Part shown: one piece after another, positions 53,431-62,646 of the stretch
Position numbering within the stretch: position 1 is the first letter of the stretch
How the letters are laid out: the number at the start of each line of letters is the position of its first letter
From: J038 sp034437535
GTDB lineage: Bacteria > Chloroflexota > Anaerolineae > Aggregatilineales > Phototrophicaceae
Direction: 5' to 3'
Assembly: GCA_034437535.1 (NCBI GenBank)
Contig: DAOTTZ010000032.1
Coordinates: forward strand, 40,232-104,231
DNA: 64,000 nucleotides
Notes under the pieces: model-generated
Told to the model about the DNA's origin: nothing
The model's input: the letters and a program-made list of their open reading frames with translations, nothing else
Database searches by the model: none
Position numbers and translations under genes: made by a program

Positions 53431-54402
53431 ATGGATATTATCGCAACAGGTTCGATTGCATACGACTACTTGATGCGCTTTCCGGGCAAGTTTACCGAAC
53501 ACTTGCTGGCAGAGCATCTACAACATGTCAGTTTGAGCTTTCTAGTCGATGAGATGACCCGGCATTGGGGTGGGGTGGCAGCCAACATCGCGTATACGAT
53601 GGCCCTGCTCGGTATGGAACCCAAGCTGATGGGAACCGCCGGGCGGGACTTCCCGGATTATCGCCAATGGCTGGAAAAACACGGCGTCGATTGCTCGACG
53701 GTGCGCCAGATTGACGAAGTTTTTACCGCGTCGTTCTTCTGTAATACCGACTCAGAAAATAACCAGATCGCGTCATTTTACACCGGGGCCATGCGCCACG
53801 CACGTGATTATGCGCTTTCCGAAGCATATAGCGGGCACCCGGATCTGGTTGTGGTTTCGCCCAACGACCCAGGGGCCATGACCAACCTGACCCAGGAATG
53901 CCGTGACCGCGAGATCCGCTTTATCTACGACCCCAGCCAGCAAGTACCCCGCCTGAGCGGTGAAGAGTTAGCTCATGATATGGCCGGGGCCTACGCGATG
54001 ATTGTCAACCAGTACGAAGCCCAGGTCATCAGCCAGAAGACCGGTAAATCACTCGACCAATTACGCGATGAAGTCGATGTGTTGGTCATCACAAACGGGG
54101 CGAAAGGCTCAACGGTTTACGACAACCGCGATGCCCAACCGGAGACGCTGATGGTCGAAGCCTTCCCGGCGAACGACATCCTGGATCCAACCGGCGGCGG
54201 GGACGCATTCCGGGCGGGGTTCATCTATGGGCTGATAAACGATTGGTCGCTCGATGTGGCCGCGCAGATGGGGTCGCTCTGCGCGACCTATGCGATTGAA
54301 CACGTCGGCACCCAGAGTCATCACTTCACACCGCATGAATTTACAACACGCTATCGCCGTCAATACGACGATAATGGTCTACTCGATCAATTACTAAAGT
54401 AA
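53431..54402 (+). CDS. PfkB-family carbohydrate/nucleoside kinase
   Basis: A 323-residue PfkB-fold kinase. The N-terminal GGVAANIAYTMALLG and the catalytic DPTGGGDAFRAGFIYG motifs are intact. It is 20 bases upstream of adenosylhomocysteinase, so adenosine kinase (removing the adenosine released from S-adenosylhomocysteine) is an attractive guess, but ribokinase- or fructokinase-type activity cannot be excluded. The start has only a weak ribosome binding site. Confidence 0.85.
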   Translation: MDIIATGSIAYDYLMRFPGKFTEHLLAEHLQHVSLSFLVDEMTRHWGGVAANIAYTMALLGMEPKLMGTAGRDFPDYRQWLEKHGVDCSTVRQIDEVFTASFFCNTDSENNQIASFYTGAMRHARDYALSEAYSGHPDLVVVSPNDPGAMTNLTQECRDREIRFIYDPSQQVPRLSGEELAHDMAGAYAMIVNQYEAQVISQKTGKSLDQLRDEVDVLVITNGAKGSTVYDNRDAQPETLMVEAFPANDILDPTGGGDAFRAGFIYGLINDWSLDVAAQMGSLCATYAIEHVGTQSHHFTPHEFTTRYRRQYDDNGLLDQLLK

Positions 54403-54422
54403 GAGATAAACGGAGAAAAACT

Positions 54423-55682
54423 GTGGAATACGATATTAAAGACACCAATCAGGCGGAAGGCGGTCGCTTCCGCATCAATTGGGCAGAGCAGGAAATGCCG
54501 GTCTTGCGGTTGATCCGCGAACGTTTCGAGAAGGAAAAGCCGCTGAAGGGCGTGAAGATTTCCGCGTGTTTGCACGTCACCACGGAGACGGCCAACCTGA
54601 TGCGGACGCTCCAGGCAGGCGGCGCAGACGTGGTATTGTGCGCGTCGAACCCGCTTTCGACCCAGGACGATGTGGCCGCGTCACTCGTCACGCATGATGA
54701 AATCCCGGTCTACGCCATCAAAGGCGAAGACAACGAGACCTACTACGAGCATCTCAAAGCCGCGCTCGACCACAAGCCGAACATCAGCATGGACGACGGG
54801 GCCGACCTGGTGGGCATGATCCACAAAGACCGCCGCGAACTCCTGGGTGACATCATCGGCGGTACGGAAGAGACCACGACCGGCGTCATCCGCTTGCGGG
54901 CGATGGCAAATGAAGGGGCTTTGGCCTTCCCGGTGATTGCGGTCAACGATAGCGACACCAAACACCTGTTTGATAACCGCTATGGCACCGGGCAGAGCAC
55001 CATTGACGGCATCTTGCGGGCTACCAACATCCTGTTGGCCGGGCGCACGATTGTGGTGGCTGGTTACGGCTGGTGCTCACGCGGCATCGCCAACCGCGCC
55101 CAGGGGATGGGGGCTAACGTCATCGTCACCGAAATCGACCCGCTGAAGGCCCTGGAAGCCGTCATGGATGGCTACCGTGTGATGCCGATGGAAGAAGCGG
55201 CTCCTATCGGTGATATTTTCGTCAGTGCGACGGGCAATATGCACGTCTTTGATACGCATCACTTCGACAACATGAAGCACGGCGCAATCGTCGCCAACTC
55301 CGGCCACTTTAACGTGGAGATCAACCTGCCGGGCCTGCAAGAAATGGCGAAGGGCGAACCGCGTAAAGTGCGGCCCTTCGTGGAAGAATACGCCTTGCAA
55401 AATGGGCGCGTAGTCTATGTGCTGGGTGAAGGCCGCTTGATTAACCTGGCGGCGGCGGAAGGCCACCCGGCCAGCGTGATGGATATGAGCTTTGCCAACC
55501 AGGCCCTGGGCGCAGAGTACATGATCCGCAACGCGGCCAACTTACAAGCCGATGTCTACACCATCCCGCAAGATGTCGATCAAGAGATCGCCCGCCTCAA
55601 GCTGGAAGCCATGGGCATCAAGATTGACAAGCTCACCGAAGCGCAGGAAAAGTACCTCAACCAATGGGAAGAAGGCACTTAA
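54423..55682 (+). CDS. ahcY: Adenosylhomocysteinase
   Basis: A 419-residue S-adenosylhomocysteine hydrolase, which splits SAH to adenosine and homocysteine. N-terminal catalytic residues lie in SACLHVTTETANLMRTL and CASNPLSTQDDVAASL; the NAD-binding domain has VAGYGWCSRGIANRAQGMGANVIVTEIDP, of the short, archaeal/thermophile-like type. It shares a unit with the PfkB-type kinase, giving an SAH-recycling pair. GTG start. Confidence 0.95.
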   Translation: MEYDIKDTNQAEGGRFRINWAEQEMPVLRLIRERFEKEKPLKGVKISACLHVTTETANLMRTLQAGGADVVLCASNPLSTQDDVAASLVTHDEIPVYAIKGEDNETYYEHLKAALDHKPNISMDDGADLVGMIHKDRRELLGDIIGGTEETTTGVIRLRAMANEGALAFPVIAVNDSDTKHLFDNRYGTGQSTIDGILRATNILLAGRTIVVAGYGWCSRGIANRAQGMGANVIVTEIDPLKALEAVMDGYRVMPMEEAAPIGDIFVSATGNMHVFDTHHFDNMKHGAIVANSGHFNVEINLPGLQEMAKGEPRKVRPFVEEYALQNGRVVYVLGEGRLINLAAAEGHPASVMDMSFANQALGAEYMIRNAANLQADVYTIPQDVDQEIARLKLEAMGIKIDKLTEAQEKYLNQWEEGT

Positions 55683-55695
55683 GCCACCCTCACAT

Positions 55696-55717
55696 CGAGC
55701 CGGCCCATGCCGGCTCG
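55696..55717 (+). terminator. GC-rich hairpin after ahcY
   Basis: A perfect 9-base-pair stem (55696-55704 with 55709-55717, 4-base loop) 14 bases after the ahcY stop; the following T-run is weak. Confidence 0.6.
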
Positions 55718-55752
55718 TGATATTTATCATCAAAACGTAACACCTTATATGG

Positions 55753-55788
55753 ACAAGCCACCTCACACGCTCGGTGGCTTGTTCATTT
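55753..55788 (+). terminator. Second hairpin after ahcY
   Basis: A perfect 10-base-pair stem (55753-55762 with 55773-55782, 10-base loop) followed by TCATTT. Forms a tandem with the previous hairpin. The rest of the gap to 55931 is a leader with a possible short hairpin and no further gene. Confidence 0.65.
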
Positions 55789-55931
55789 CTCCAGCATAAC
55801 TTCAGCTTGATCTTCGCTATCCGTTTGCGGTGAAGCATTGTATTATACACATCGATCTTGCAGAGTGGCGGCGGTTTTCAGCCGCAGTTGCCAATCATCT
55901 GCCGCATAATTTTGATGAAGGAGAAATATTT

Positions 55932-58526
55932 ATGCACCGTTTCGCTCGCTTAATCACCTTATTGCTGGCCCTGTTGATGGTGTCCAGCGTCAGTGCCCAG
56001 GCTGGCGGCGATGGCTTTTTCCGGTTCGTCCATGCGATTCCCAGCGTCGGGAACGTCGATGTATACGTGGATGATACGCTGGTGGTCACCGACCTGGCCT
56101 ACGGCGAAGGCTCGAATTATCTCAGCGTCGCCGAAGGCACCCGCCAGTTGACCGTCCGCCCGACCGGGTTGACAACGGAATTATGGCGTCAGCCAGTCAA
56201 TGCCCAGGCGGGGTTACCGCTCACGCTGATCGCATCCAGCATTGATCCGCTGGAATTCCAGGTCTTCGAAGATGACTTTTCGCCGGTTACGCCGGGTACC
56301 ACCCGCTTCCGCATCGTCCATGCCATTGATGGCGCACCCGCCGTCGATGTGACCTATGATGAGCAACCCGTCGCAAGCGGCTTAAATTACGGCGAACTTT
56401 CCGGCGGGTATGATGTCGAAGCCGGTCTGTATCCATTGACGGTTAGCGCGGATGGCGAAGCCTTAGTCAGTGACGCGCCCTTCCCGCTGACGACAAACAC
56501 GGCTTATTTCGTCATCCTCTATGGCACGCCGAACGACCCACAGGCCCTGACGTTGAGTGCGCCAGTTTTCGCGGCGGAAGATGCCGGATTCGTGCGGGTA
56601 GCTCATGCCGTACCGGACGCGCCAGCCGTCGATATTTATACCGATGACATCTTGATTATCCCGGCGTTGGCCTTTGGCGATGTAACCGAACATTTACAAC
56701 TGCCGCCCGGCACCTATCCGCTGGAATTGCGGGCCGCCGGTACCGATGAAAGCCTGCTGGAAGCGACTTTAAGTGTGGAAGCCGGTGTAGCGTTGACGCT
56801 GGCCGCCATCGGCAGTGTCGATGACCTGGCAGTGAGTGTATTCGATGATGATGTTAGCGCGATCACGCCGCAGACTGCGGTCGTCAGTGTGATTAACACC
56901 ATCCCGGAAAGCGATGTGTCGCTCGTGCTGGGCGATGGCACCACCCTGGCCGATGCCCTGGCCTATGACAGCATCAGCGATGCGGTCGCGCTGGCACCCG
57001 TCAGCGACTTTGCCACACTCACCCTCACACTGGATGACGCCAGCCAGGATGTCGCCGTCCCGGTTACCGATTTCTACGGCGGTGTTTATACCAACGCCAT
57101 TATCGTGCTGGATACAAGCGGTGTCTTCCCACAACCCAGCGTGATCTTCGCAGAAACACAGCTAGCACAAACTGTCGCCAGTGCGCCTGGCATGGGTGGC
57201 ACGATGGTCGCCGAAGCCGAACAACCCGAAGCCACAGCAGAAGTCGTTGAAGAAGCCGTTGAAACGGAAGTTGTCGAAGAACCGGCTGAGACCGAAGCCG
57301 TCGAAGAACCGGTTGAGACCGAAGAACCGACCCCGGTTCTAGTAGAGCCGACTCCGGCCCCGGTCGAACCGACACCCGTTCCAGTAGAGCCGACCCCGGT
57401 TCCAGTCGAACCGACCGCCGCGCCGGTAGAGCAACCCACCGTTGCACCGACGACCGCACCCGTCGTGCAGGCGACACCCGTCCCGGCTGGCCCCACCGCC
57501 CGCGTGGTGTTGGACCCTGGCGCGAACCTGAACCTGCGGCAATTCCCCAGTGCCGATGCACTCGTACTGGGCCAGGCTCCGGCTGGTTCTACGCTCCGGG
57601 CGGAAGGCCGCGAAGGACAGGAACTAGACATTGACGGCCAACCGATTGACCCCAATTATGTTGATCCGGTGTCCTTGCTCCCCAGTGAGGATGATGACCT
57701 GGATCCAAACGAGACCTGGATCAACGTCACGTACACCACGCCTGACGGCGGCCAGATCAACGCCTGGGTGCTTTCTCAGTTCGTCTTCCTGCGGGATGTG
57801 GATGGGGATCAGCTTCCGTTGCGCGACCTGGAACCCGTGCCCGCCAACCAACCCGGTGAAGCGATTGATACCGAAGTGACCCCGCCCTCCGCCCAACAAG
57901 AGCGCGTGACGGTGCGTATCATCAACCTGAACCAGGGGGTTAACCTCAACATCCGCCGGAATCCTAGCGATGACAGCGAGATTCTGTTTGGTATCCCGGT
58001 CGGGACGGTGGCCCTGCTAAACGGCGTGAACGACACCGCCGAGTGGGCCTTCATCACCTACGAACCGACCGACGGCGGAAGCGTCAACGGTTGGGTGAGC
58101 ACCAACTTCGTCAATTATCAGCTTAACGGGGAAGTGGTTGACCTGGCCGAATTGGAAATTCAAGAAGTGCTGGAAATCATCCCCAGTGACCGTATCGGCG
58201 AAGTCAGTGCCGATGCCCCCGCCCAGGCTCAACCCACCGCCGACCCGACGGTGAACGCCTACGTAGCCCGCGTCGAACTCGACCCGAACGCCAACCTGAA
58301 CCTGCGCCGCTCACCGGATTCTGAATCCGAAGTGTTAGCACGCATCCCGGCGGGCACCCAGATCATCGTCACCAGCCGCACCGAAGACGAATTATGGCTG
58401 GAAACCAACTACGAAGGACAAAGTGGCTGGATCGCCAGCGCGTTCGTCAGCGTGACGTTTAACGGCGTGGCGGTCGAACTGGCCGAGATCCCGGTCACAA
58501 CAGCGGAGACCAACCCCGGCACCTGA
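55932..58526 (+). CDS. Large secreted protein: four DUF4397 units, PVEPT linker, three SH3-like domains
   Basis: An 864-residue exported protein. Signal peptide (about 22 residues, SVSAQ). Four DUF4397-type units at about residues 29-117, 125-215, 218-310 and 315-405. A Glu/Val-rich then Pro-Val-Glu-Pro-Thr linker (about 430-520) leads to three bacterial SH3-like domains (522-620, 660-730, 778-842), each with the NLNLR(R/Q) or NLNIRR core. SH3-like domains commonly bind cell wall, so this may be a wall-bound DUF4397 protein. The ATG at 55932 with GGAG upstream is used; the upstream in-frame start at 55830 is rejected. Confidence 0.85.
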   Translation: MHRFARLITLLLALLMVSSVSAQAGGDGFFRFVHAIPSVGNVDVYVDDTLVVTDLAYGEGSNYLSVAEGTRQLTVRPTGLTTELWRQPVNAQAGLPLTLIASSIDPLEFQVFEDDFSPVTPGTTRFRIVHAIDGAPAVDVTYDEQPVASGLNYGELSGGYDVEAGLYPLTVSADGEALVSDAPFPLTTNTAYFVILYGTPNDPQALTLSAPVFAAEDAGFVRVAHAVPDAPAVDIYTDDILIIPALAFGDVTEHLQLPPGTYPLELRAAGTDESLLEATLSVEAGVALTLAAIGSVDDLAVSVFDDDVSAITPQTAVVSVINTIPESDVSLVLGDGTTLADALAYDSISDAVALAPVSDFATLTLTLDDASQDVAVPVTDFYGGVYTNAIIVLDTSGVFPQPSVIFAETQLAQTVASAPGMGGTMVAEAEQPEATAEVVEEAVETEVVEEPAETEAVEEPVETEEPTPVLVEPTPAPVEPTPVPVEPTPVPVEPTAAPVEQPTVAPTTAPVVQATPVPAGPTARVVLDPGANLNLRQFPSADALVLGQAPAGSTLRAEGREGQELDIDGQPIDPNYVDPVSLLPSEDDDLDPNETWINVTYTTPDGGQINAWVLSQFVFLRDVDGDQLPLRDLEPVPANQPGEAIDTEVTPPSAQQERVTVRIINLNQGVNLNIRRNPSDDSEILFGIPVGTVALLNGVNDTAEWAFITYEPTDGGSVNGWVSTNFVNYQLNGEVVDLAELEIQEVLEIIPSDRIGEVSADAPAQAQPTADPTVNAYVARVELDPNANLNLRRSPDSESEVLARIPAGTQIIVTSRTEDELWLETNYEGQSGWIASAFVSVTFNGVAVELAEIPVTTAETNPGT
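57219..57491 (+). repeat. Low-complexity Glu/Pro/Val/Thr linker coding repeat
   Basis: Codes for about 90 residues, first VEE/VET-type acidic repeats, then five approximate copies of PVEPTP. It links the DUF4397 part to the SH3-like part and is a likely extended wall-spanning spacer. Confidence 0.75.
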
Positions 58527-58554
58527 TCGCCGGCTTAGGCATCTTCATAGGATT

Positions 58555-58585
58555 AAAGTCCTGCACCAGCACGGTGCGGGACTTT
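58555..58585 (+). terminator. Intrinsic terminator of the DUF4397/SH3 gene
   Basis: Stem AAAGTCC/GGACTTT (58555-58561 with 58579-58585) extended by GCACC/GGTGC inside, 5-base loop, then a T-rich tail. Confidence 0.75.
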
Positions 58586-58632
58586 GTGTTATATTTTGAG
58601 CGATACGTTCTCAAGTTAGAAACGAGGGTTCA

Positions 58633-60798
58633 ATGCGGCGTTTGCTATTGATCGCGCTGATTTTGCTATTCGGCTTGACGGCCTGCGATTCTGGAGAAGA
58701 ACCAGTCCCACCGACGCGGGTACCGACCATCGCCCCACCGACGGAAACACCCCTACCAAGCGAAACGCCTACCCTCACCCCACCGCCGACAGCGACCGTC
58801 CCACCCATTCCCATCCCGGAAACCACCGCCATCAACCTTGCCAACCAGGGCTTCATCCGGGTGATACAGGGCAGTACCACGTTAGAGCCAGTCGATGTGT
58901 ATATTGATGGGCTGGCGGTCGCCTTCGGGTTAAATTATGCCGATTTCACCGCGCCTAGCGGTCTGGTCGCGGGGGAATATACCGTGCGCGTCTTGCCGAG
59001 TGGTGCCCGGCTCACCCCGGATGCGGCACCGATTCTGGAAAGTGTGGTGCAGATCACCGGCGGACGTACCAATAACATCACCATCAGCGGGTTGCCGGGG
59101 GCGTATACTATCGCGGCATTCCCGGAATTCAACGACCCGCTGGCGGCGGATACCAGCCGCGTCAGCCTGATACACGGCCTGGCGGATGGACCGTCGTTGA
59201 CCATCCGCCAGGGGGTGGAAGAATTCACCACGCCGGTCGATACCAATACCCAGACGATACCGGTCGATATACCAGCCGGGGCAGTCTCGTTGGAGTTCGT
59301 GCCGCCGGGTGGCACCGAAGACCTCGAAACTTACATCGGCACGTTAGAACCACGCAACACTTATACCTTCGCGCTGATTGGCAATGCCAACGTGCCGGAG
59401 ACGATCACCTTGCTTGAATTCCGTGACCGTGTGCCGGGCCAAGCCCGACTGCGGACGATCAACATCACGCAGGATGTAGGCGGCCTGGATGTCTACCTCA
59501 ACCAGGAACTGATATTCCCCAACGTGGAGCCGACCCGCGATTCCGGGCGATTGACGTTGCCCACCGGACAGATGATCGTCGAAATTCTACCGACCGGGGC
59601 GGACTACGCGACCACGGCTCCGCTTGATTCCAGTCAATTTAACCTGAACGAAGACGATAACACCACGCTTATCATCAGCGGATTGCCGGAAGATGTCGAT
59701 CTCATCCGGCTGGAAGACGACCTGACCCCCACCGCCCCAGATACAGTGCGGATGACCTTCGTGCATACGTTACCCGGTGCGCCAGAGGCCCAGGTCAACC
59801 TGGGGACTGGCCCACTGCAAGATGTCGATACACTACAATACACCCAGGCCAGCGATCCGGTTGTATTGGGTGCGTCAGTTGATCGCCTGGTGTGGCTGGA
59901 TAGTGCTGGCATCGAAGACCTTGAGACGGCCCAGGACTTCGAGCTGGATGCCGGTCAGGCTTATCTTTACCTATTGACCGGGCGGGATGTCGAAACCCCG
60001 CCGATCATCTTCGGGGATGAAGTCGGCATTGATGAGACCTTATCGCTCGATTTTGACATCGAGACCACGCCCACCCCAGAGCCAGAGATACCGGCCCAGG
60101 TTCGCATCGTCAACATGCTGGAATCTCGCCAGCCCATCAACGTCTATCTGGATGACATCCCACTTGCGATTGAACTGATCCATGCCCAACCGACCGAGAC
60201 CATTATCATCCCGGCCAACCCGGCGTCGATCATCATCCAGCAGATCAACGCACCGGCCACCCCAACGCCGGACTCAGCGGGCGAAATCGGAAGCCGGGTT
60301 TTACCCGGAGAACTGGCAAACGCCACCGAAGACTTCCGCACTAACACGCTGTATACCGTTTACATCTACGGGTCAGATTATAACGATACCGACATCCTGA
60401 TCACGGTGGATCGCACCTTTGACGCTTCCAGCGGCATCCGGCTGGTCAACCTGACCAATTCAGCGGAGACGCGCTTCGGGTTAGCCGTCAACAATGCGGA
60501 TCTACCCGTCGCCATTCCATCGCCAGACCCAACCAGCGAAGCCAACATCCCGGAAGGCCGGCAACTGCCCCCCACCGGATACCAGGCGTTAGTGTCCAAC
60601 ATTCTCACTGCTACGACCAGTGACCGCCGCCGGTTGACGCCGGGGACATATGACATCTTCGTGACCGACAGCGAGCGAAATCTGCTGGCAAAGGCGGAAT
60701 TTGACCGCGTGCTGGAAGCAGACGCGGCCTACGATGTGATCGTACAACAGATCGAAGGATCATTGGCGGTGAACCTGTTCATCGTGCGCTACCCATAA
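58633..60798 (+). CDS. DUF4397-type lipoprotein
   Basis: A 721-residue lipoprotein. The lipobox LTAC (Cys18) is followed by a Pro/Thr-rich linker (about 24-60) and then five or six DUF4397-type beta units (clear ones at about 73-165, 175-262, 271-360 and 371-465). Weaker units continue to the C-terminus. It would stand on the outer face of the membrane. It follows the DUF4397/SH3 gene by 106 bases and its terminator, so the two may be separately controlled. Confidence 0.8.
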   Translation: MRRLLLIALILLFGLTACDSGEEPVPPTRVPTIAPPTETPLPSETPTLTPPPTATVPPIPIPETTAINLANQGFIRVIQGSTTLEPVDVYIDGLAVAFGLNYADFTAPSGLVAGEYTVRVLPSGARLTPDAAPILESVVQITGGRTNNITISGLPGAYTIAAFPEFNDPLAADTSRVSLIHGLADGPSLTIRQGVEEFTTPVDTNTQTIPVDIPAGAVSLEFVPPGGTEDLETYIGTLEPRNTYTFALIGNANVPETITLLEFRDRVPGQARLRTINITQDVGGLDVYLNQELIFPNVEPTRDSGRLTLPTGQMIVEILPTGADYATTAPLDSSQFNLNEDDNTTLIISGLPEDVDLIRLEDDLTPTAPDTVRMTFVHTLPGAPEAQVNLGTGPLQDVDTLQYTQASDPVVLGASVDRLVWLDSAGIEDLETAQDFELDAGQAYLYLLTGRDVETPPIIFGDEVGIDETLSLDFDIETTPTPEPEIPAQVRIVNMLESRQPINVYLDDIPLAIELIHAQPTETIIIPANPASIIIQQINAPATPTPDSAGEIGSRVLPGELANATEDFRTNTLYTVYIYGSDYNDTDILITVDRTFDASSGIRLVNLTNSAETRFGLAVNNADLPVAIPSPDPTSEANIPEGRQLPPTGYQALVSNILTATTSDRRRLTPGTYDIFVTDSERNLLAKAEFDRVLEADAAYDVIVQQIEGSLAVNLFIVRYP

Positions 60799-60823
60799 CC
60801 GCCCCCACCCTGGGGCGGGCGGT
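60798..60823 (+). terminator. GC-rich hairpin at the stop codon of the DUF4397 lipoprotein
   Basis: ACCGCCC (60798-60804) pairs with GGGCGGT (60817-60823), overlapping the stop codon. No T-run follows, so it may be an RNA-stabilising or rho-type site rather than an intrinsic terminator. Confidence 0.35.
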
Positions 60824-60894
60824 AATCACGCCTAGAAGTCCGCGCTGATTGCGTTATAATCCCTGGTGCGAAGACGACAAGAGGGCAAAGCACC

Positions 60895-61851
60895 ATGCGC
60901 GTGTTGATTACCGGGGCGGGCGGTTTCGTCGGCTACCATCTGGCGGAACATCTCAAGACGACGAGCGACGAATTACACGGGACGGTCTTCACCGGCGGGG
61001 CAGAGCGCTGTCACCCGGTGGTGAAGACTCACACGTTGGATCTGCGTGATACAGATGCCGTCCGTGAGTTAATCGACACGGTGCGCCCGCAACGGATTTA
61101 TCATCTGGCGGCCCAGGCTTTCGTCCCGCGCAGTTTTGAGGCTCCCTGGGAAACACTGCAAAACAACATCTTTAGCCAATTGAACGTCATCAAAGCCTGC
61201 GTGGATCAAAAACGGGATCCACGCATTCTGATCGTAAGTTCGGCGGAAATTTACGGCCCGGTGACGCCGGACGAATTGCCATTGACAGAGCAGGCCGCGC
61301 TCCGCCCGACCAGCCCCTACAGTGTGAGCAAGATCACGCAGGATATGCTGGCCTTACAATATCACCTCAGCCATCAGTTGCCGATCATGCGGGCGCGACC
61401 GTTTAACCACATCGGCCCCGGCCAGAGCGACCGTTTCGTCGCGCCGGCCTTTGCGCTTCAGGTCGCCCGCATCGAAGCCGGCCAGCAAGAGCCGGTGATG
61501 CGCGTCGGGGATCTTTCCGCCCGGCGGGATTTCACCGATGTACGCGACATCGTGCGGGCCTATGCCATGATCCTGGAACACGGCCAACCCGGCGATGTGT
61601 ATAACGTCGCCTCCGGCCAGGCCCGCAGTATTCAGTCATTGCTGGATGGCCTGCTGGCGATGACCAAGACTCCGATCACGGTAGAGACCGACCCGGAGCG
61701 TCTGCGCCCGGTGAGCGTCCCGGTGTTGCAAGGCTCGTGCGATCATCTGCACCAGACGACCGGCTGGAAACCACAAATCTCCTTTGAGCAAACCCTCCGC
61801 GATGTGCTGGACGATTGCCGCACCCGCGTACAAACGACGACGGCTTCTTAA
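60895..61851 (+). CDS. NAD-dependent sugar-nucleotide epimerase/reductase (GDP-mannose type)
   Basis: A 318-residue short-chain dehydrogenase of the extended (GDP-mannose-4,6-dehydratase/GDP-6-deoxymannose-reductase) type. ITGAGGFVGYHLAEHL binds NAD(P); the catalytic YSVSK-type YxxxK is in TSPYSVSKITQDML; HLAAQAFVPRSF and ARPFNHIGPGQSDRFV are subgroup-typical. It probably makes a deoxyhexose nucleotide for surface glycans, together with the glycosyltransferases downstream. TATAAT at 60855-60860. Confidence 0.85.
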   Translation: MRVLITGAGGFVGYHLAEHLKTTSDELHGTVFTGGAERCHPVVKTHTLDLRDTDAVRELIDTVRPQRIYHLAAQAFVPRSFEAPWETLQNNIFSQLNVIKACVDQKRDPRILIVSSAEIYGPVTPDELPLTEQAALRPTSPYSVSKITQDMLALQYHLSHQLPIMRARPFNHIGPGQSDRFVAPAFALQVARIEAGQQEPVMRVGDLSARRDFTDVRDIVRAYAMILEHGQPGDVYNVASGQARSIQSLLDGLLAMTKTPITVETDPERLRPVSVPVLQGSCDHLHQTTGWKPQISFEQTLRDVLDDCRTRVQTTTAS

Positions 61852-61853
61852 GC

Positions 61854-62642
61854 ATGAACTTGATTGATAGCCATTGTCACCTGAACTTCAACCGGTATGA
61901 CGACGACCGGGACGCGGTGATCCAACGTGCTTACCAACGCGGCGTCTCACGGATCATCATCCCGGCCATTGATATTCCGACAGCCCGCGCCAGCCTTGCG
62001 CTTGCCGAGCAGTATGACGGGATTTATGTAGCAGTCGGCGTGCATCCGAATAGCACGGCTGACTTTGACGACGCGATGATCGACACGCTAACGGAATTAG
62101 CCGAGCATCCCAGGGTCGTCGCCATCGGTGAGATCGGGCTGGATTATCATTGGGATAAATCTCCGGTAGCAACGCAAAAACGCGCCTTCCAGTCTCAGCT
62201 TGATCTGGCGGCGCGGCTCAAGCTCCCGGTCATCATCCACAACCGGGAAGCCAGCCACGACGTCTTGCCAATCCTGGAAGCATGGGCAGGTACGTTGCCG
62301 GATGATCTGCGCGAAGGCCCCGGAGTCTTGCACTCATTCAGCGCACCGGCAGAATACGCCCGACGCGCACTCGCGGCTGGCTTTTACCTGGGGTTCACCG
62401 GCCCGCTGACCTTTAAGAAGGCCGATGACCTGCGCCAGATCGCCCGTGAAGTGCCGCTGGATCGCGTACTGATCGAAACCGACGGGCCATTCCTCACACC
62501 GGAGCCGTACCGGGGCAAACGCAACGAACCGGCCTACGTCTATTATGTGGCGGATCGGCTGGCGGCCCTGCACGACATGACCACCGATGCGATGGCCGAC
62601 CAGACGACCGCTAACACAGCGCGTTTATTCAAGCTGGATTAG
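61854..62642 (+). CDS. tatD: TatD-family metal-dependent DNase
   Basis: A 262-residue TatD-type TIM-barrel hydrolase: metal ligands in DSHCHLNF, the GEIGLDYHW loop (Glu), HNREAS, HSFSAPAEYARRA and IETDGPFLTPEPYRG. It is a 3'-5' DNase in the family. Its ATG at 61854 lies just after the epimerase stop; an overlapping upstream start at 61815 is rejected. Confidence 0.93.
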   Translation: MNLIDSHCHLNFNRYDDDRDAVIQRAYQRGVSRIIIPAIDIPTARASLALAEQYDGIYVAVGVHPNSTADFDDAMIDTLTELAEHPRVVAIGEIGLDYHWDKSPVATQKRAFQSQLDLAARLKLPVIIHNREASHDVLPILEAWAGTLPDDLREGPGVLHSFSAPAEYARRALAAGFYLGFTGPLTFKKADDLRQIAREVPLDRVLIETDGPFLTPEPYRGKRNEPAYVYYVADRLAALHDMTTDAMADQTTANTARLFKLD

Positions 62643-62646
62643 ACTT

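Noticed and set aside
55683..55931. Longest intergenic gap checked for a tRNA or small RNA gene
   Set aside because: No cloverleaf or TTCGA-type T-loop is seen; the gap holds two terminator hairpins and a leader.
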